Shown here one piece after another: positions 1-8,207 of a stretch of DNA of 35,484 nucleotides. Made by a program: the position numbers and the translations under genes. The notes under the pieces are model-generated. The model made no database searches. It was not told the DNA's origin and worked only from the letters and a program-made list of their open reading frames with translations. The stretch's first letter is position 1. Each line of letters begins with the position of its first letter. The DNA is from a virus: the IMG/VR virus record IMGVR_UViG_3300034022_000288, positions 1 through 35,484 of that record, one strand, 5' to 3'.

Positions 1-239
1 CCTCTGCGCCACAAACCACCAGGGTTGATAGCAGCCTCACCAGGGCTAGTTGAATCATCCGTAGAGTCTCGAACACGTTGTTCATAACCGCGTTGAAACT
101 TGCCTGATTTTTGGTCAACCATAAACGGGCGACCATCAATAGCGACAGGGAAAACATTAGGAACTAATACTGATACTGCGGTGCCGGAATAGTAAGGGGG
201 TGTCCCAAAGTACGGCAGGGTGAAGGTCGTAACCGTCAT
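1..239 (-). CDS. Virion-associated hypothetical protein, N-terminal part (runs off left edge)
   Basis: The frame opens with ATG at 239 and stays open to the window edge (79 complete codons, beginning MTVTTFTLPYFGTPPYYSGT). It lies 3 bases downstream of the stop of the next gene, in the late minus-strand operon of tail and structural genes. No signal peptide or catalytic motif is visible. The segment VAIDGRPFMVDQ followed by a charged stretch with INPGGLWRR is compatible with a tail or neck structural protein, but the family is not recognised. The virion role is inferred from position only. The C-terminal part lies outside the window. Confidence 0.6.
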   Translation of the reverse strand, partial: MTVTTFTLPYFGTPPYYSGTAVSVLVPNVFPVAIDGRPFMVDQKSGKFQRGYEQRVRDSTDDSTSPGEAAINPGGLWRR

Positions 240-242
240 TAG

Positions 243-1130
243 TTAATCCCTGCTGAGGAAAGTTGGGTATTGCCTTGCAAGTCGTGCCGCTTCAGCAGTG
301 ATACGGTCACGGCGCATACGGATGATGTTGTTAATAGAACTAGACACCGACCCTGTTGGGACTTCTTCTGAACGGCGGGTGTCGCCTTGGGATTCGGTGA
401 AGTTACGTTTCACTTCTCGTGGTGATACAAGCCTGATTTGTGCGCCCATCATCAGGATGTCTTCAGCAGTGGTGGGGAAGCCAGAAACGTTTTGTAGATT
501 TTGGGCTTCGGTGGTGACGTTGGTGTATGGGGCTTTGTATACGACAATCATTTTTCCGGCACGGACTTGTTCATCAAAACGGATTGCGTATCCTGCACTG
601 AAATCATCGTTGGGTAGGTCACGGATGAGTCGGCATTTACGGATGACTGGATAGTCGGTGGCTATGTAGCGGATGGTTACAGATACAAGGTCGATAATTT
701 TGTCTATGGTTGGCAAGCTAATCATGTTCCAAGTGCCGTTGTAGTTTAGTTCTAGGCTTTTGATTTGGTACAGGCCGTTCATGGGGCTTGATAAATCGTC
801 TATTTCGGCGTTGATTGCTTCAAGGATTTGCGCTCGTGGGAACTTCGGGTCGATGGTTGCGACTGAACCCGTGACGTGGGCGGCTGGGGTGGTGCCGTTA
901 TAGCCTCGTTCGACTACGGCGGTTTTGGCTCCTGGTGCTGTTTCCCATACGTACATGAGTTCGGCATCTATTTGGATTACTCCACCTGGGCGTAAACCGT
1001 TGAGGTCGTATTGGAAGACAATAGATGTGGAGGTGGCGGTTAAGGCTCCGACTGTTTTGTTGCGTTCCTCTACGGTGCCGGACATTAGTTGACGGACAGT
1101 ACGGTCAATGACTGTAGCTACTGTCGACAT
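243..1130 (-). CDS. Structural protein of neck/tail region (hypothetical)
   Basis: A 295-residue protein with ATG at 1130 preceded by a strong AAGGAG ribosome site 6 bases upstream. Residues about 15-95 read as a small beta-rich domain (IQIDAELMYVWE, then AVVERGYNGTTPAAH), a pattern seen in phage proteins that start with an Ig-like or OB-like module. The middle is alpha/beta and the C-terminus is basic and helical (RMRRDRITAEAARLARQY). No enzyme motif is seen. Its place between the fibre and glycosyltransferase genes and the left-edge gene suggests an adaptor, tail-hub or head-tail connector component. The family is not named with certainty; a virion role is likely from context. Confidence 0.65.
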   Translation of the reverse strand: MSTVATVIDRTVRQLMSGTVEERNKTVGALTATSTSIVFQYDLNGLRPGGVIQIDAELMYVWETAPGAKTAVVERGYNGTTPAAHVTGSVATIDPKFPRAQILEAINAEIDDLSSPMNGLYQIKSLELNYNGTWNMISLPTIDKIIDLVSVTIRYIATDYPVIRKCRLIRDLPNDDFSAGYAIRFDEQVRAGKMIVVYKAPYTNVTTEAQNLQNVSGFPTTAEDILMMGAQIRLVSPREVKRNFTESQGDTRRSEEVPTGSVSSSINNIIRMRRDRITAEAARLARQYPTFLSRD

Positions 1131-1158
1131 TCATACTCCTTGTATTGGGACAAGGCAA

Positions 1159-2196
1159 TCATAGCCTATAGTGAGTTAGGTTTGTTTTTAGTCTTGTATC
1201 GTCAGGGTTTAAGGCCAGGGCGTTGGAGCCGTGGTAGAACGCTTCGTCGCTGTCTCCAAGGTGGTAGCAGGCAACAGCCATCAGGTCGTGTGGTAGCCAA
1301 CCCCAAGCATCTGCTTCACATAGATAATCCAATGGTTTCTCTGTGATTGCTAAAGCCATAGACGCTGTGTTTCTCACTGCCAGCCAGTTGCGTTTCTCGT
1401 GGTAGTACATCGCTAATGCAACCCATGATTCACGACGGGTTGGGTCTTCGGCGATGGCACGGTACAGGTGGTAGTCGGCTACAAGCGGGACCATCTTGGC
1501 TAGGTACCTGTGGGATGCGGCTCGTTCTGGGTTCCATGTGGATATGTCTAGATGCCGTGCAAAATGATACTGACTTAAGGCATAGTCACCGTGAAAGAAC
1601 AACTCACGGGCTAGGTAAAACTGGTTGCGGTCATCCCTAGGGTCTTCTTCTACAGCCAGTTTGAGTAGTGGTAGGTATTGACTACGGGACTTGGATGCGT
1701 CGGGGTGGTGGTGGATTTGTAGCCCGTCTACCCAGTGTTGGGTTTCTCCGTCGGTGGGTTTGAGGACTTCATGTACTGGGTGTTTCCATGTGTATCCGTG
1801 TCGTGCGTGGATTTTGTCGCCACCATAGACAAGTCCTTCGGTGCCGTCGGGGTTCCATGACCATATGTATTTGTATCGGGGGCGGGTCGTACCAGCGGGG
1901 ATTGTTTCTAGGGCTTCACGCCATCCTGGTTGCAGTTGTTCATCCATGTCTAAAGCAATGCACAGGTCTATGTCTTTGGGGAGCATGGAGAGTGCCATGT
2001 TGCGGGCTGTGTCAAACCGCCACGGACTGATAACACGGGTAACGGTGTGGATGCCGAGTTGGTGGGCGAGGGTGGTGGTTTGGTCTGTTGAGCCTGTGTC
2101 TAGGATGAGGCGATAGTCAGCATCGGTGCAGGAGTCTGCCCATTGCTGGACATGTTGTTCCTCGTTGAGAGCGATTGTATATACAGCAATACGCAT
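1159..2196 (-). CDS. Family 2 glycosyltransferase with C-terminal TPR-like helices
   Basis: A 345-residue protein. The N-terminal half has GT-A fold landmarks: the nucleotide-binding start ending IALNEE (residues 8-13), LDTGSTD (32-38), FDTARN (61-66) and the metal-binding DxD-type motif ALDMDE (81-86). Such enzymes transfer a sugar from a nucleotide-sugar donor. Roughly residues 180-345 form helix pairs resembling tetratricopeptide repeats (AVEEDPRDDRNQFYLARELF; DEAFYHGSNALALNPDD). The start has an AGAAGGGA ribosome site. It sits among tail-fibre genes, so the acceptor may be a virion protein (for example the collagen-like fibre) or a host surface polymer. No membrane segment is seen, so it is probably cytoplasmic. 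Family assignment is firm; the acceptor is unknown. Confidence 0.88.
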   Translation of the reverse strand: MRIAVYTIALNEEQHVQQWADSCTDADYRLILDTGSTDQTTTLAHQLGIHTVTRVISPWRFDTARNMALSMLPKDIDLCIALDMDEQLQPGWREALETIPAGTTRPRYKYIWSWNPDGTEGLVYGGDKIHARHGYTWKHPVHEVLKPTDGETQHWVDGLQIHHHPDASKSRSQYLPLLKLAVEEDPRDDRNQFYLARELFFHGDYALSQYHFARHLDISTWNPERAASHRYLAKMVPLVADYHLYRAIAEDPTRRESWVALAMYYHEKRNWLAVRNTASMALAITEKPLDYLCEADAWGWLPHDLMAVACYHLGDSDEAFYHGSNALALNPDDTRLKTNLTHYRL

Positions 2197-2220
2197 GCTG
2201 GTTCCCTTCTATTGGCAGGT

Positions 2221-2763
2221 TTAGGCTGCCTCGTAAGTTAAAACAGCAACGATTCGTTCACCAGAACCCAAAGCACCAGATGGGTTTATACCCCAAAGGT
2301 TTCCCGCAGTACTTACGCCAGCAAGTTTGGAACTATCAAACCATGCAGTCATAACTGTATAGATATTGGTACCACTTGTAGAAATAGTCAAGGTACCCAA
2401 TATGTCTGTGCCAGACCTAGGAGCAACAGGCAATGTCATTAGCAACTTGTTTGATGATGTTCCAGCCGAAGAAGTGGTTAGAGACAACTGAGCAATAACA
2501 GTTTTACCTATCTGGGTGTATCTAGAGTTATTAAAACTGGTTGTTATTGTTGCACCTTGGGTTACAACTGGAGTCCAAGATTGCCAAATTCCTATTTCGG
2601 TTGTTTGTGGTGTCGCTGAATACAACCAAGCAGAGCCGTTCCAAACCAACACCTTGTCCGTGTCAGTCTCGTATATGGTCTGACCCTCGTACGGGGCGGT
2701 AGGGCGTGTCGTAGAGGTGCATACACCAGGGCGTAACCCAGTTGAATTATTACTAATAGCCAT
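2221..2763 (-). CDS. Tail-fibre / adhesin-type protein with N-terminal WNGSAW module
   Basis: A 180-residue protein. Residues about 5-50 contain a module seen in many phage fibre proteins: GLRPGVCTSTTRPTAPYEG, then ETDTDKVLVWNGSAW. The same module opens the neighbouring 221-residue gene. The rest is Ser/Thr-rich beta sequence (residues 60-180), as expected for a fibre or knob domain. The start ATG overlaps the stop of the upstream gene by one base (TAATG), indicating coupled translation. It is probably a distal tail or receptor-binding component. The receptor cannot be inferred. Confidence 0.72.
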   Translation of the reverse strand: MAISNNSTGLRPGVCTSTTRPTAPYEGQTIYETDTDKVLVWNGSAWLYSATPQTTEIGIWQSWTPVVTQGATITTSFNNSRYTQIGKTVIAQLSLTTSSAGTSSNKLLMTLPVAPRSGTDILGTLTISTSGTNIYTVMTAWFDSSKLAGVSTAGNLWGINPSGALGSGERIVAVLTYEAA

Positions 2764-3428
2764 TATGAGTTCCTGTATCCATATACACGCATTGAACCAG
2801 TAAGCGTGCCAGAGTCACCATAGATTTCAATTCCTGTATAAACAGTATCTGAAGTAACACGCCCAGGCATAAAATAGGTAGCCCCAGTAGCACTACTCCA
2901 CGCATACGGCAAAGTATTTGTGCGCACAGCCAGGTTGGGACTAAACAAGTCAAAAACATACGGCGTTTGTTCTCCGCTATAATAACCACCTAAAAATAGC
3001 GAGGTTTGGTTTGATGATGTTTCGTTAGTAACTGCTCCTGCCAACACAGAAAAACCCCACCGAGAGTAAATACCACCTGTTTCTGGCGTGCTAGTTCCTG
3101 ACCTAACTCTCATTCGTAAATTAGTAATGTCTGTGCCTGCAATATTTATTACTACACGATAGTTTTGATAACTAGAAGAAAAACAGCCGTTAATAAATGG
3201 ATTAGCCGTGGTTGTAAATGTTGTTGTTGCAACCAGTTCTAAGCCTTCAGGGTTTTGTGTTGTCTGGTTCGGGATAACCCACGCCGTACCATTCCACACA
3301 AGCAACTGGTCCGTGTCCTTCTGAAAAATCACTTGACCTTCATACGGTGATGCAGGTCGTGCGGCTGTGTTGTCTATAACGCCTGGTTTGATTAGCGAAC
3401 TAGCACCCGTGTTTTGTGTGATACCCAT
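2763..3428 (-). CDS. Tail-fibre / adhesin-type protein, paralogous N-terminus
   Basis: A 221-residue protein. Its N-terminus (SLIKPGVIDNTAARPASPYE, then QKDTDQLLVWNGTAW) repeats the layout of the next gene downstream, so the two share an attachment module with different C-terminal domains. Residues 60-221 resemble a jelly-roll surface domain: a run ending FINGCFSSSYQNYRVVIN, later IYGDSGTLTGSMRVYGYRNS at the C-terminus. Start and stop overlap neighbouring genes by one base. Likely a virion surface protein for host recognition, inferred from module and context. Confidence 0.72.
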   Translation of the reverse strand: MGITQNTGASSLIKPGVIDNTAARPASPYEGQVIFQKDTDQLLVWNGTAWVIPNQTTQNPEGLELVATTTFTTTANPFINGCFSSSYQNYRVVINIAGTDITNLRMRVRSGTSTPETGGIYSRWGFSVLAGAVTNETSSNQTSLFLGGYYSGEQTPYVFDLFSPNLAVRTNTLPYAWSSATGATYFMPGRVTSDTVYTGIEIYGDSGTLTGSMRVYGYRNS

Positions 3429-3598
3429 TAGTTACCTGTCCATTCTTCGGCGGTGTTACCTTCTGCAACCCACGCAAGATACTCAACATCATTCTGTCCA
3501 TCAGCAAGGGTCCAAACAATACCGTCATCACCAACACGCAAAACGCTTGTGATGGTTTCCTTTGGTAGTTCAACTGTGTGCAAATAATACTGTGTCAT
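3428..3598 (-). CDS. Small tail-associated protein (56 aa)
   Basis: This short gene has ATG at 3598, reads MTQYYLHTVELPKETITSVL and ends AEGNTAEEWTGN. Its stop overlaps the ATG of the 221-residue gene (TAATG) and its own start overlaps the stop upstream, so the whole frame fits exactly between two coupled genes. The pattern of a short beta hairpin then WVAEGNTAEEW is typical of small proteins beside tail-fibre genes, where they may cap or chaperone fibre assembly. That role is inferred. The tight fit makes the gene call itself strong. Confidence 0.75.
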   Translation of the reverse strand: MTQYYLHTVELPKETITSVLRVGDDGIVWTLADGQNDVEYLAWVAEGNTAEEWTGN

Positions 3599-4590
3599 TA
3601 CAACTCCGCATCTGCTTGGATGGAGGATGTGTTGCTGCTTGATTGAAGAACACCACCCTGACCTACTGGACCTGCCGCTGCTGGTTGTGCATAAGCACTG
3701 TAACTATACGCAGTTGTTTTAGTTGTCATGGCTCCAATAGAGCCACCGCCTGATGTGCTGTCAACAATCATTGATACTTGGGCAAGGTCGGGTTGTCTGC
3801 GCATTGTTACGGGAAAAGCAGTTGCCCAATAAAAAATGTTTGCTGTTGCGTAGTAACCCATTGCCCAACCTAATGACCCGCCTGTAAATACTGCTTTGTA
3901 AAAGTACCGTTGGCATAGGGCTAGTTCTATACCGATTGGTCGTTGCTCAAACGGGGTTGGCTGGTAGTTCTGTTCCAACTGGACACCCGTAATCTCAAAG
4001 TAATCAGCAGCACCAGCAGTGCCAGTAGGTGTGTAATCAAAAAGAATTCTTGCAGCAGTTGCAGTAGTTGGGACAACAACAGTACGAGTTACATATTGCC
4101 AAGAAGTAGTCAAAGTAGTAGAGATATTTGTAACAGATGCAGATGTCGGTTGAGTGGTAAATCCTAAATCTGTTCCTGTCCCAAATTCAATCTGTGTATC
4201 TAAAATAGACCCACTAAAGTTTGCACCTTTACGAACATAAAAAGACAAAGTAACCGTCTTGCCTGCCAGTGCTTTGACCGTAATACTTTCAAAAGTCCTG
4301 CCCATATACAAGACGCCCAAATCTGTATTTCCAGAAGTTCTTTGAAAGCGGGCGCAATAGTTAAAACCAGAAAGTTCTGAAGGAACCATTGCTTGTTGGC
4401 TTAAAGAATACCCTGCTACTGCTGACCTAAAAATACACCATCTATCAGCAGTATAGGAAGTTGTGTTTGCGATACCTGTAAATGATGTGCCTCGTTGCCA
4501 AACATCAAACCCGCCGTTAATCAGGACATTGCGGAACCCCAAACCCGCAGGCAACAACGCAGACGAACCCAAACCACTAGAAATAGCCAT
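3598..4590 (-). CDS. Tail-fibre protein with carbohydrate-binding-like jelly-roll domain
   Basis: A 330-residue protein. After a short start (SSGLGSSALLPAGLGF), residues about 20-60 read NVLINGGFDVWQRGTSF and then TADRWCIF, the hallmark of phage and prophage fibre proteins that open a carbohydrate-binding-module-like beta sandwich. Further matches are VTLSFYVRKGANFSG, YVTRTVVVPTTATAARI, YFEITGVQLEQ and PTPFEQRPIGIELALCQRYF, which is the usual order to the end of that domain (about residue 235). The remainder is a smaller beta-rich tip. Probably binds host surface glycans. The family pattern is clear; the ligand is not known. Confidence 0.85.
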   Translation of the reverse strand: MAISSGLGSSALLPAGLGFRNVLINGGFDVWQRGTSFTGIANTTSYTADRWCIFRSAVAGYSLSQQAMVPSELSGFNYCARFQRTSGNTDLGVLYMGRTFESITVKALAGKTVTLSFYVRKGANFSGSILDTQIEFGTGTDLGFTTQPTSASVTNISTTLTTSWQYVTRTVVVPTTATAARILFDYTPTGTAGAADYFEITGVQLEQNYQPTPFEQRPIGIELALCQRYFYKAVFTGGSLGWAMGYYATANIFYWATAFPVTMRRQPDLAQVSMIVDSTSGGGSIGAMTTKTTAYSYSAYAQPAAAGPVGQGGVLQSSSNTSSIQADAEL

Positions 4591-4928
4591 TAGATAGTAC
4601 GGTCCCAGCCAGTCACCGTGACGGTCACCTTGCTTGCCGTATCGCTACAACCTTGCAATGTTTCAGTCGCTTCCAACACAAGTCCTGTGTCCATAACAAT
4701 CGTGTCGTAACCAGCAATCGGAAGTAGAAAAACAGAAGACAACGCAGCCGTCACACCACCAATACCAATCGTAATCGTGCGGTCAACACCATCCGTGTTG
4801 CAAATAACAATCTGCTTAATTGTGTACTGATGCCCTGAAGGCACCGTAAACAAAGTTGTTGGGGTTGCAGACACGCTGACCTGTGTAGGTCCGCCAAGTC
4901 TTTTTGGGAATACATCACCACTAGCCAT
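4590..4928 (-). CDS. Small beta-sandwich virion protein
   Basis: A 112-residue protein whose N-terminus (PKRLGGPTQVSVSATPTTLF) and following segments (SGHQYTIKQIVICNTDG; TITIGIGG) match a small beta-sandwich type common beside phage fibre genes, where it is usually annotated as a virion or minor tail protein. It lies between the collagen-like and jelly-roll fibre genes with one-base stop/start overlaps on both sides. No enzymatic motif. It may decorate or connect the fibre; the exact role is unknown. Confidence 0.7.
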   Translation of the reverse strand: MASGDVFPKRLGGPTQVSVSATPTTLFTVPSGHQYTIKQIVICNTDGVDRTITIGIGGVTAALSSVFLLPIAGYDTIVMDTGLVLEATETLQGCSDTASKVTVTVTGWDRTI

Positions 4929-5764
4929 TAGAACTCCATGTTCATCATTGTGTAAGTCATTAGATTACTTGTTGTTTGTGTTGGTGCAGACGGTCCAGTC
5001 GGACCTGTTGGTCCTGTTGGTCCTGTGGGTCCTGTCACTGTGGATGCTGAACCTGTTGCACCCGTTGGACCTGTAGGTCCTGTAGCCCCGTCAACCCCGA
5101 TAGTTCCATTAGTACCCGTCGCACCCGTCGGACCTGTGGGTCCTGTAACTCCTTGTGCGCCAGTCGGACCAGTCGGACCTGTAGCACCGTCAACACCAAT
5201 GATGCCGTTTGTACCAGCAGGACCCGTTGGACCTGTGACTGTTGAGGCTGCCCCCGTAGGTCCTGTTGCACCTGTCGGACCAGTTGGTCCTGTAGGACCC
5301 GTTACTGTAGACGCTGCGCCTGTAGCACCGGTAGGACCAGTAGGTCCTGTGACACCCTGCGCACCAGTAGGACCAGTAACAAACGAATCAGCTCCGGTAG
5401 GTCCAGTCGGTCCAGTTACGGTTGAGGCTGCACCAGTTGCTCCAGTTGGTCCTGTAACGGTACTAGCGGCACCTGTCGGACCAGTCGGTCCTGTAGGTCC
5501 AGTAACACCTTGAATACCTTGTGAGCCTGTAGGACCAGTAACACCCTGTGCGCCTGTTGGACCTGTCGGTCCAGTCGGACCAGTAACTCCCTGTGCCCCT
5601 GTAGGACCTGTAGGTCCTGTGACACCCTGAATACCCTGTGGACCTGTCGGTCCAGTAGCACCCAACGGTCCAGACTGTGAAGTAGAAACAACCGTGATAG
5701 TCCCCGAAGTAATCAACCCTACGGTTTCAGTTGCCCTTGTAACAATGATGTTAGTTGTAGCCAT
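4928..5764 (-). CDS. Collagen-like fibre protein (Gly-X-Y repeats)
   Basis: A 278-residue protein. Residues 1-32 are a short beta-rich head ([15 protein letters not shown]). Residues about 33-262 are almost pure Gly-X-Y triplets, mostly GPT with GAQ, GIQ, GAS and GAT variants. The C-terminal cap is [17 protein letters not shown]. Gly-Pro-Thr collagen sequences form triple helices without hydroxyproline, and Thr in the Y position can be glycosylated; a glycosyltransferase gene lies 2.7 kb away in the same operon. It is probably a trimeric fibre on the tail or capsid. Repeat length often varies between relatives. The assignment as collagen-like is certain; the location on the virion is inferred. 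Confidence 0.93.
   Translation of the reverse strand: MATTNIIVTRATETVGLITSGTITVVSTSQSGPLGATGPTGPQGIQGVTGPTGPTGAQGVTGPTGPTGPTGAQGVTGPTGSQGIQGVTGPTGPTGPTGAASTVTGPTGATGAASTVTGPTGPTGADSFVTGPTGAQGVTGPTGPTGATGAASTVTGPTGPTGPTGATGPTGAASTVTGPTGPAGTNGIIGVDGATGPTGPTGAQGVTGPTGPTGATGTNGTIGVDGATGPTGPTGATGSASTVTGPTGPTGPTGPTGPSAPTQTTSNLMTYTMMNMEF
4985..5675. repeat. Nine-base-periodic repeat tract encoding the collagen-like stretch
   Basis: The DNA is a degenerate tandem array with unit close to GGACCTGTAGGTCCTGT on the plus strand, reflecting Gly-Pro-Thr codons. Synonymous codons vary from unit to unit (cct/cca/ccc, ggt/gga), so the array is not perfectly identical. Slippage or recombination here would change fibre length in steps of whole triplets. 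Confidence 0.85.
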
Positions 5765-5766
5765 TG

Positions 5767-6105
5767 CTACCTCGTCACATCAGCAAGAACCGTGACTGTG
5801 CCCGCTAGGATAGTAGAGACAACACCTGAAGCGGTTTCCTGCAAATCCCAGAAGTAAAGCCCAGCCGACAAAGCAGCCGAAGAAGTAGAAGACAATACAC
5901 AAGTAACTTGACCTGCGGCCCCTGAAGTAACAGTACAAGTAAACGAAGCCTTGATAGTGGTCGAGTCCTGCTGGCTACGAATCTGAGACAAATACGTACG
6001 CCCCGTAATATCAACAGCTGTAGACCCGTCAGTCGTGATAGTCACAACGAGGGTTTCAGTATCACCACGAGTGATAATTAGGTCTTGGTCAGCAGGTTGA
6101 GCCAT
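5767..6105 (-). CDS. BppU-like N-terminal domain protein (baseplate/fibre anchor)
   Basis: A 112-residue beta-rich protein: [32 protein letters not shown], and [14 protein letters not shown] near the end. This order resembles the Ig-like N-terminal domain of phage upper-baseplate proteins (BppU-N type), which anchors receptor-binding proteins to the tail. It directly precedes the collagen-like fibre gene with 2 bases between stop and start, consistent with an anchor for that fibre. The fold assignment is from pattern memory and moderate; the structural role is likely. Confidence 0.7.
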   Translation of the reverse strand: MAQPADQDLIITRGDTETLVVTITTDGSTAVDITGRTYLSQIRSQQDSTTIKASFTCTVTSGAAGQVTCVLSSTSSAALSAGLYFWDLQETASGVVSTILAGTVTVLADVTR

Positions 6106-6123
6106 ACACCACAGATAATAGCA

Positions 6124-6408
6124 CTAAAGCGGAGCCGGAGTTCCTTCAATTTGATGGCGAGAAGTCGCCAACTGTTCAACCGCATGACAACCATCAATCG
6201 TCTTCGGCTGTAAACCTTCAGCCCGTAAACGCTTATACGCAGGCATATCCTTCTGCCAATTCTTTTCGCGCTGGTTAATATGAGCAACCGATTCACCGCG
6301 GCTAGTTGTCGAGTTAGGACCAATCTGAACCCCTGCAACCCTGCAACCAAAACAACCCTCAACATCCAAATCAGGATGTGTTTCCCTATGCTTCAATGTA
6401 ATCCCCAT
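6124..6408 (-). CDS. Small Cys-containing phage protein, function unknown
   Basis: A 94-residue protein starting MGITLKHRETHPDLDVEGCF. The CFGC pair at residues 19-22 with His 7 and His 11 nearby could bind a metal, followed by SRGESVAHINQREKNWQKDM. It overlaps the end of the next upstream gene by 23 bases, typical of coupled phage genes. It lies between the capsid and the fibre cluster. Several phages encode similar short proteins with an N-terminal CxxC and an ERNWNKDM-like segment next to structural genes. No function is known to me. Confidence 0.68.
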   Translation of the reverse strand: MGITLKHRETHPDLDVEGCFGCRVAGVQIGPNSTTSRGESVAHINQREKNWQKDMPAYKRLRAEGLQPKTIDGCHAVEQLATSRHQIEGTPAPL

Positions 6409-6643
6409 ATCCAGCCGCTATAAGGTCTGCTTCTTCTGTGGCATCAATCGTATGGACATGACCACCGTGGTAGGTGATAGCAATATCTTCTTGTTCTGCC
6501 GGTTGGTACTCAGTGAAAGAACCGTCGTTCATTTTGAACACGTTGCGACCACGACGACCTGGCCTTAACACGGCAAGGATGCCACGCTCCCCTGGTAATG
6601 CCCAGTTCACGTAGTTATCTGTGGGCGGTTTGAAAGTTGTCAT
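6386..6643 (-). CDS. Hypothetical structural-region protein (85 aa)
   Basis: Starts MTTFKPPTDNYVNWALPGER and continues with beta-rich sequence (ILAVLRPGRRGRNVFKMN) ending in an acidic tail. No catalytic or membrane motif. It begins just after the capsid terminator, so expression probably depends on read-through of that hairpin or on an unseen promoter. It may be a head-completion or decoration protein from its place after the major capsid gene, but that is only positional inference. Confidence 0.6.
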   Translation of the reverse strand: MTTFKPPTDNYVNWALPGERGILAVLRPGRRGRNVFKMNDGSFTEYQPAEQEDIAITYHGGHVHTIDATEEADLIAAGYGDYIEA

Positions 6644-6649
6644 AACTAG

Positions 6650-6690
6650 AGAATAACAAAAGCCCCCACCTTTCGGCAGGGGCTTCCGTT
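6650..6690 (-). terminator. Intrinsic terminator after major capsid gene
   Basis: On the minus strand AAGCCCC (6679-6685) pairs with GGGGCTT (6660-6666), with an inner CC/GG pair and a GAAA loop, followed by TTTGTTATTC. This is a classic rho-independent terminator placed 20-50 bases after the capsid stop. It probably limits downstream tail transcription and lets capsid mRNA accumulate. Confidence 0.85.
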
Positions 6691-6709
6691 ATAAATTCCT
6701 TGTCGGAAA

Positions 6710-7693
6710 TTAAGCGGCGTTTGAACCGATGCTTGAAGCTGATTCGATGCGACGGAGTGCTTCCTGACGGAATACTGCGTAACCAACAAAGTGCTTCCAA
6801 CCGACTGGGCGGAAACGCTGCAAGAGGTCTGTAACTGTTCCGTAGACGATTGTTGGCTGTGCGCCATACTCGCCACCCATAGATACAGCCTTGGCAAGAG
6901 CCTGCTGTCCCATGATGAGGGTTCCGTATGAGTCACCAGTACCTGCGGAACCTGAACCGTTGAAAGCGTTTGCAAAGATTGGCGCACGGGCCGATTCCAT
7001 GAAGCGTACGCCTTCAAACATACCAATTTCACCGTTGTAAAGAGGCATTGCGTTGGTGTACTTGTATGAGTCACGCCAACCTGATGCGTCTGTAATACCA
7101 CGAAGGTCGTACGAAACGTCTGGGTGGATGAAACCGACATAGTTGCCACCGATTGTTGGAACGTTAGCTCCACGCAATTGAGCAACAGCACGACGGACAT
7201 CTTTAGCGGTAAGGGTGTCATCAACATCCATGTCAACACGAGCCGTAGCGGTATCTGTACCACCCGTTGCGTAAATGACGTTTGTTCCAGCCTGAACAGC
7301 ATTACGAGCGATGGTGTCAATTGACAAACCAGCGTTGTAACCAACAGCGTTAGCGGCTACTGGGTCCACAGGGAGGAATGAAGAAGCACGGAGCTTGGCG
7401 GTTGTTACCGTTGCGTTACCGTATTCTTCAAGGGTCACAGTAACTTGTGCGTCGCTCATTGCGACTGGAGTTACATCTTCTGCTTCACCAAGAGCAGTGG
7501 TTGCTGCTGCAAGGTCTGCGAAGACTGTGAACTTAACGGATGCACCTGGGTTAGTTGCGTTTGTTGCTTGAACATCTGCGAACTGGTCGAAGTACATTTC
7601 TGGGCGAAGGGCAAAATATGCCAACTTCTCAAAAGCAACCTGGTCAACGTTGAGGTTGGAGGTGCCTGTTTCTGCTGCGTAATAATCAGCCAT
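6710..7693 (-). CDS. Major capsid protein (N4-gp56-like / HK97-fold type)
   Basis: A 327-residue protein with an AAGGAAAAA ribosome site. The layout matches N4-gp56-type capsid proteins: N-terminal AFEKLAYFALRPEMYFDQFA, then GASVKFTVFADLAAATTALG, EEYGNATVTTAKLRA, and a middle region with NAVQAGTNVIYATGG. It lacks an obvious N-terminal protease-processed delta domain; a separate scaffold gene lies immediately upstream. It assembles into the icosahedral shell. A terminator follows, as expected for the most abundant virion protein. Confidence is high from sequence pattern and gene order. Confidence 0.9.
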   Translation of the reverse strand: MADYYAAETGTSNLNVDQVAFEKLAYFALRPEMYFDQFADVQATNATNPGASVKFTVFADLAAATTALGEAEDVTPVAMSDAQVTVTLEEYGNATVTTAKLRASSFLPVDPVAANAVGYNAGLSIDTIARNAVQAGTNVIYATGGTDTATARVDMDVDDTLTAKDVRRAVAQLRGANVPTIGGNYVGFIHPDVSYDLRGITDASGWRDSYKYTNAMPLYNGEIGMFEGVRFMESARAPIFANAFNGSGSAGTGDSYGTLIMGQQALAKAVSMGGEYGAQPTIVYGTVTDLLQRFRPVGWKHFVGYAVFRQEALRRIESASSIGSNAA

Positions 7694-7727
7694 TTGGGTT
7701 TTTCCTTAAATTTTAGAGGGGGTTTGG

Positions 7728-8186
7728 TTAACCAAGGTTGACACCTTGGGCTTGTGCCTCTGCAAAAATGTCGGAAATTTCTTCTGCTGACGCAGCATCC
7801 CTGATTCGTTTAACCCATGATGGTCCTTCAGAAGCAGTTTCGGCTCCGGCAGCAATCCTATTGGACTGCTTCCATGCTGCCTGGTCTGGGTCTTCCTGAA
7901 CAGTTTGGGGTGTAATCAGTTGTGCTTCTTCTGCGGCCCGCCTAATAGCTTCTGGAGTTAAGTCACCGTCGTAGCCTTTAACGAAATACTTGGCTTGTGG
8001 AGAAGCAGGGTCTACACCCGCTTTTACAAAAGCTAGTTCACGTTGGCTGGCTGAGAATTCCGCAACTTGTTTGCGTAACTCTTTGGCTTCCTTTTCCAGT
8101 TGTTTCATCCTTGCACGAACTGGGTTCGTTTCAGATGCTGGCTGGTCGTAGTCGTCTTCGTTGAAATCATCTTCAAAATTTGACAT
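7728..8186 (-). CDS. Capsid scaffolding protein
   Basis: A 152-residue protein. The start at 8186 (MSNFEDDFNEDDYDQPASET) is chosen because AAGGAG lies 9 bases upstream; a longer in-frame start at 8213 has no such site. The sequence is highly charged, with an acidic N-terminus, a coiled-coil helix near residues 22-48 (ARMKQLEKEAKELRKQVAEF) and a short helical C-terminus (AASAEEISDIFAEAQAQ). This composition and its position directly before the major capsid gene are typical of scaffold proteins that nucleate procapsid assembly and then leave. Confidence 0.82.
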   Translation of the reverse strand: MSNFEDDFNEDDYDQPASETNPVRARMKQLEKEAKELRKQVAEFSASQRELAFVKAGVDPASPQAKYFVKGYDGDLTPEAIRRAAEEAQLITPQTVQEDPDQAAWKQSNRIAAGAETASEGPSWVKRIRDAASAEEISDIFAEAQAQGVNLG

Positions 8187-8207
8187 TATGGCACTCTCCT
8201 TGGTCCA

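Noticed and set aside
1089-3552. Plus-strand frames across the left arm (for example 1788-2116, 3367-3552)
   Set aside because: All are antisense to well-supported minus-strand genes with ribosome sites and coupled starts.
5025-5513. 162-residue plus-strand frame full of Gly-Pro-Val
   Set aside because: It is the antisense of the collagen-like repeats; periodic DNA keeps other frames open. No ribosome site or place in an operon.
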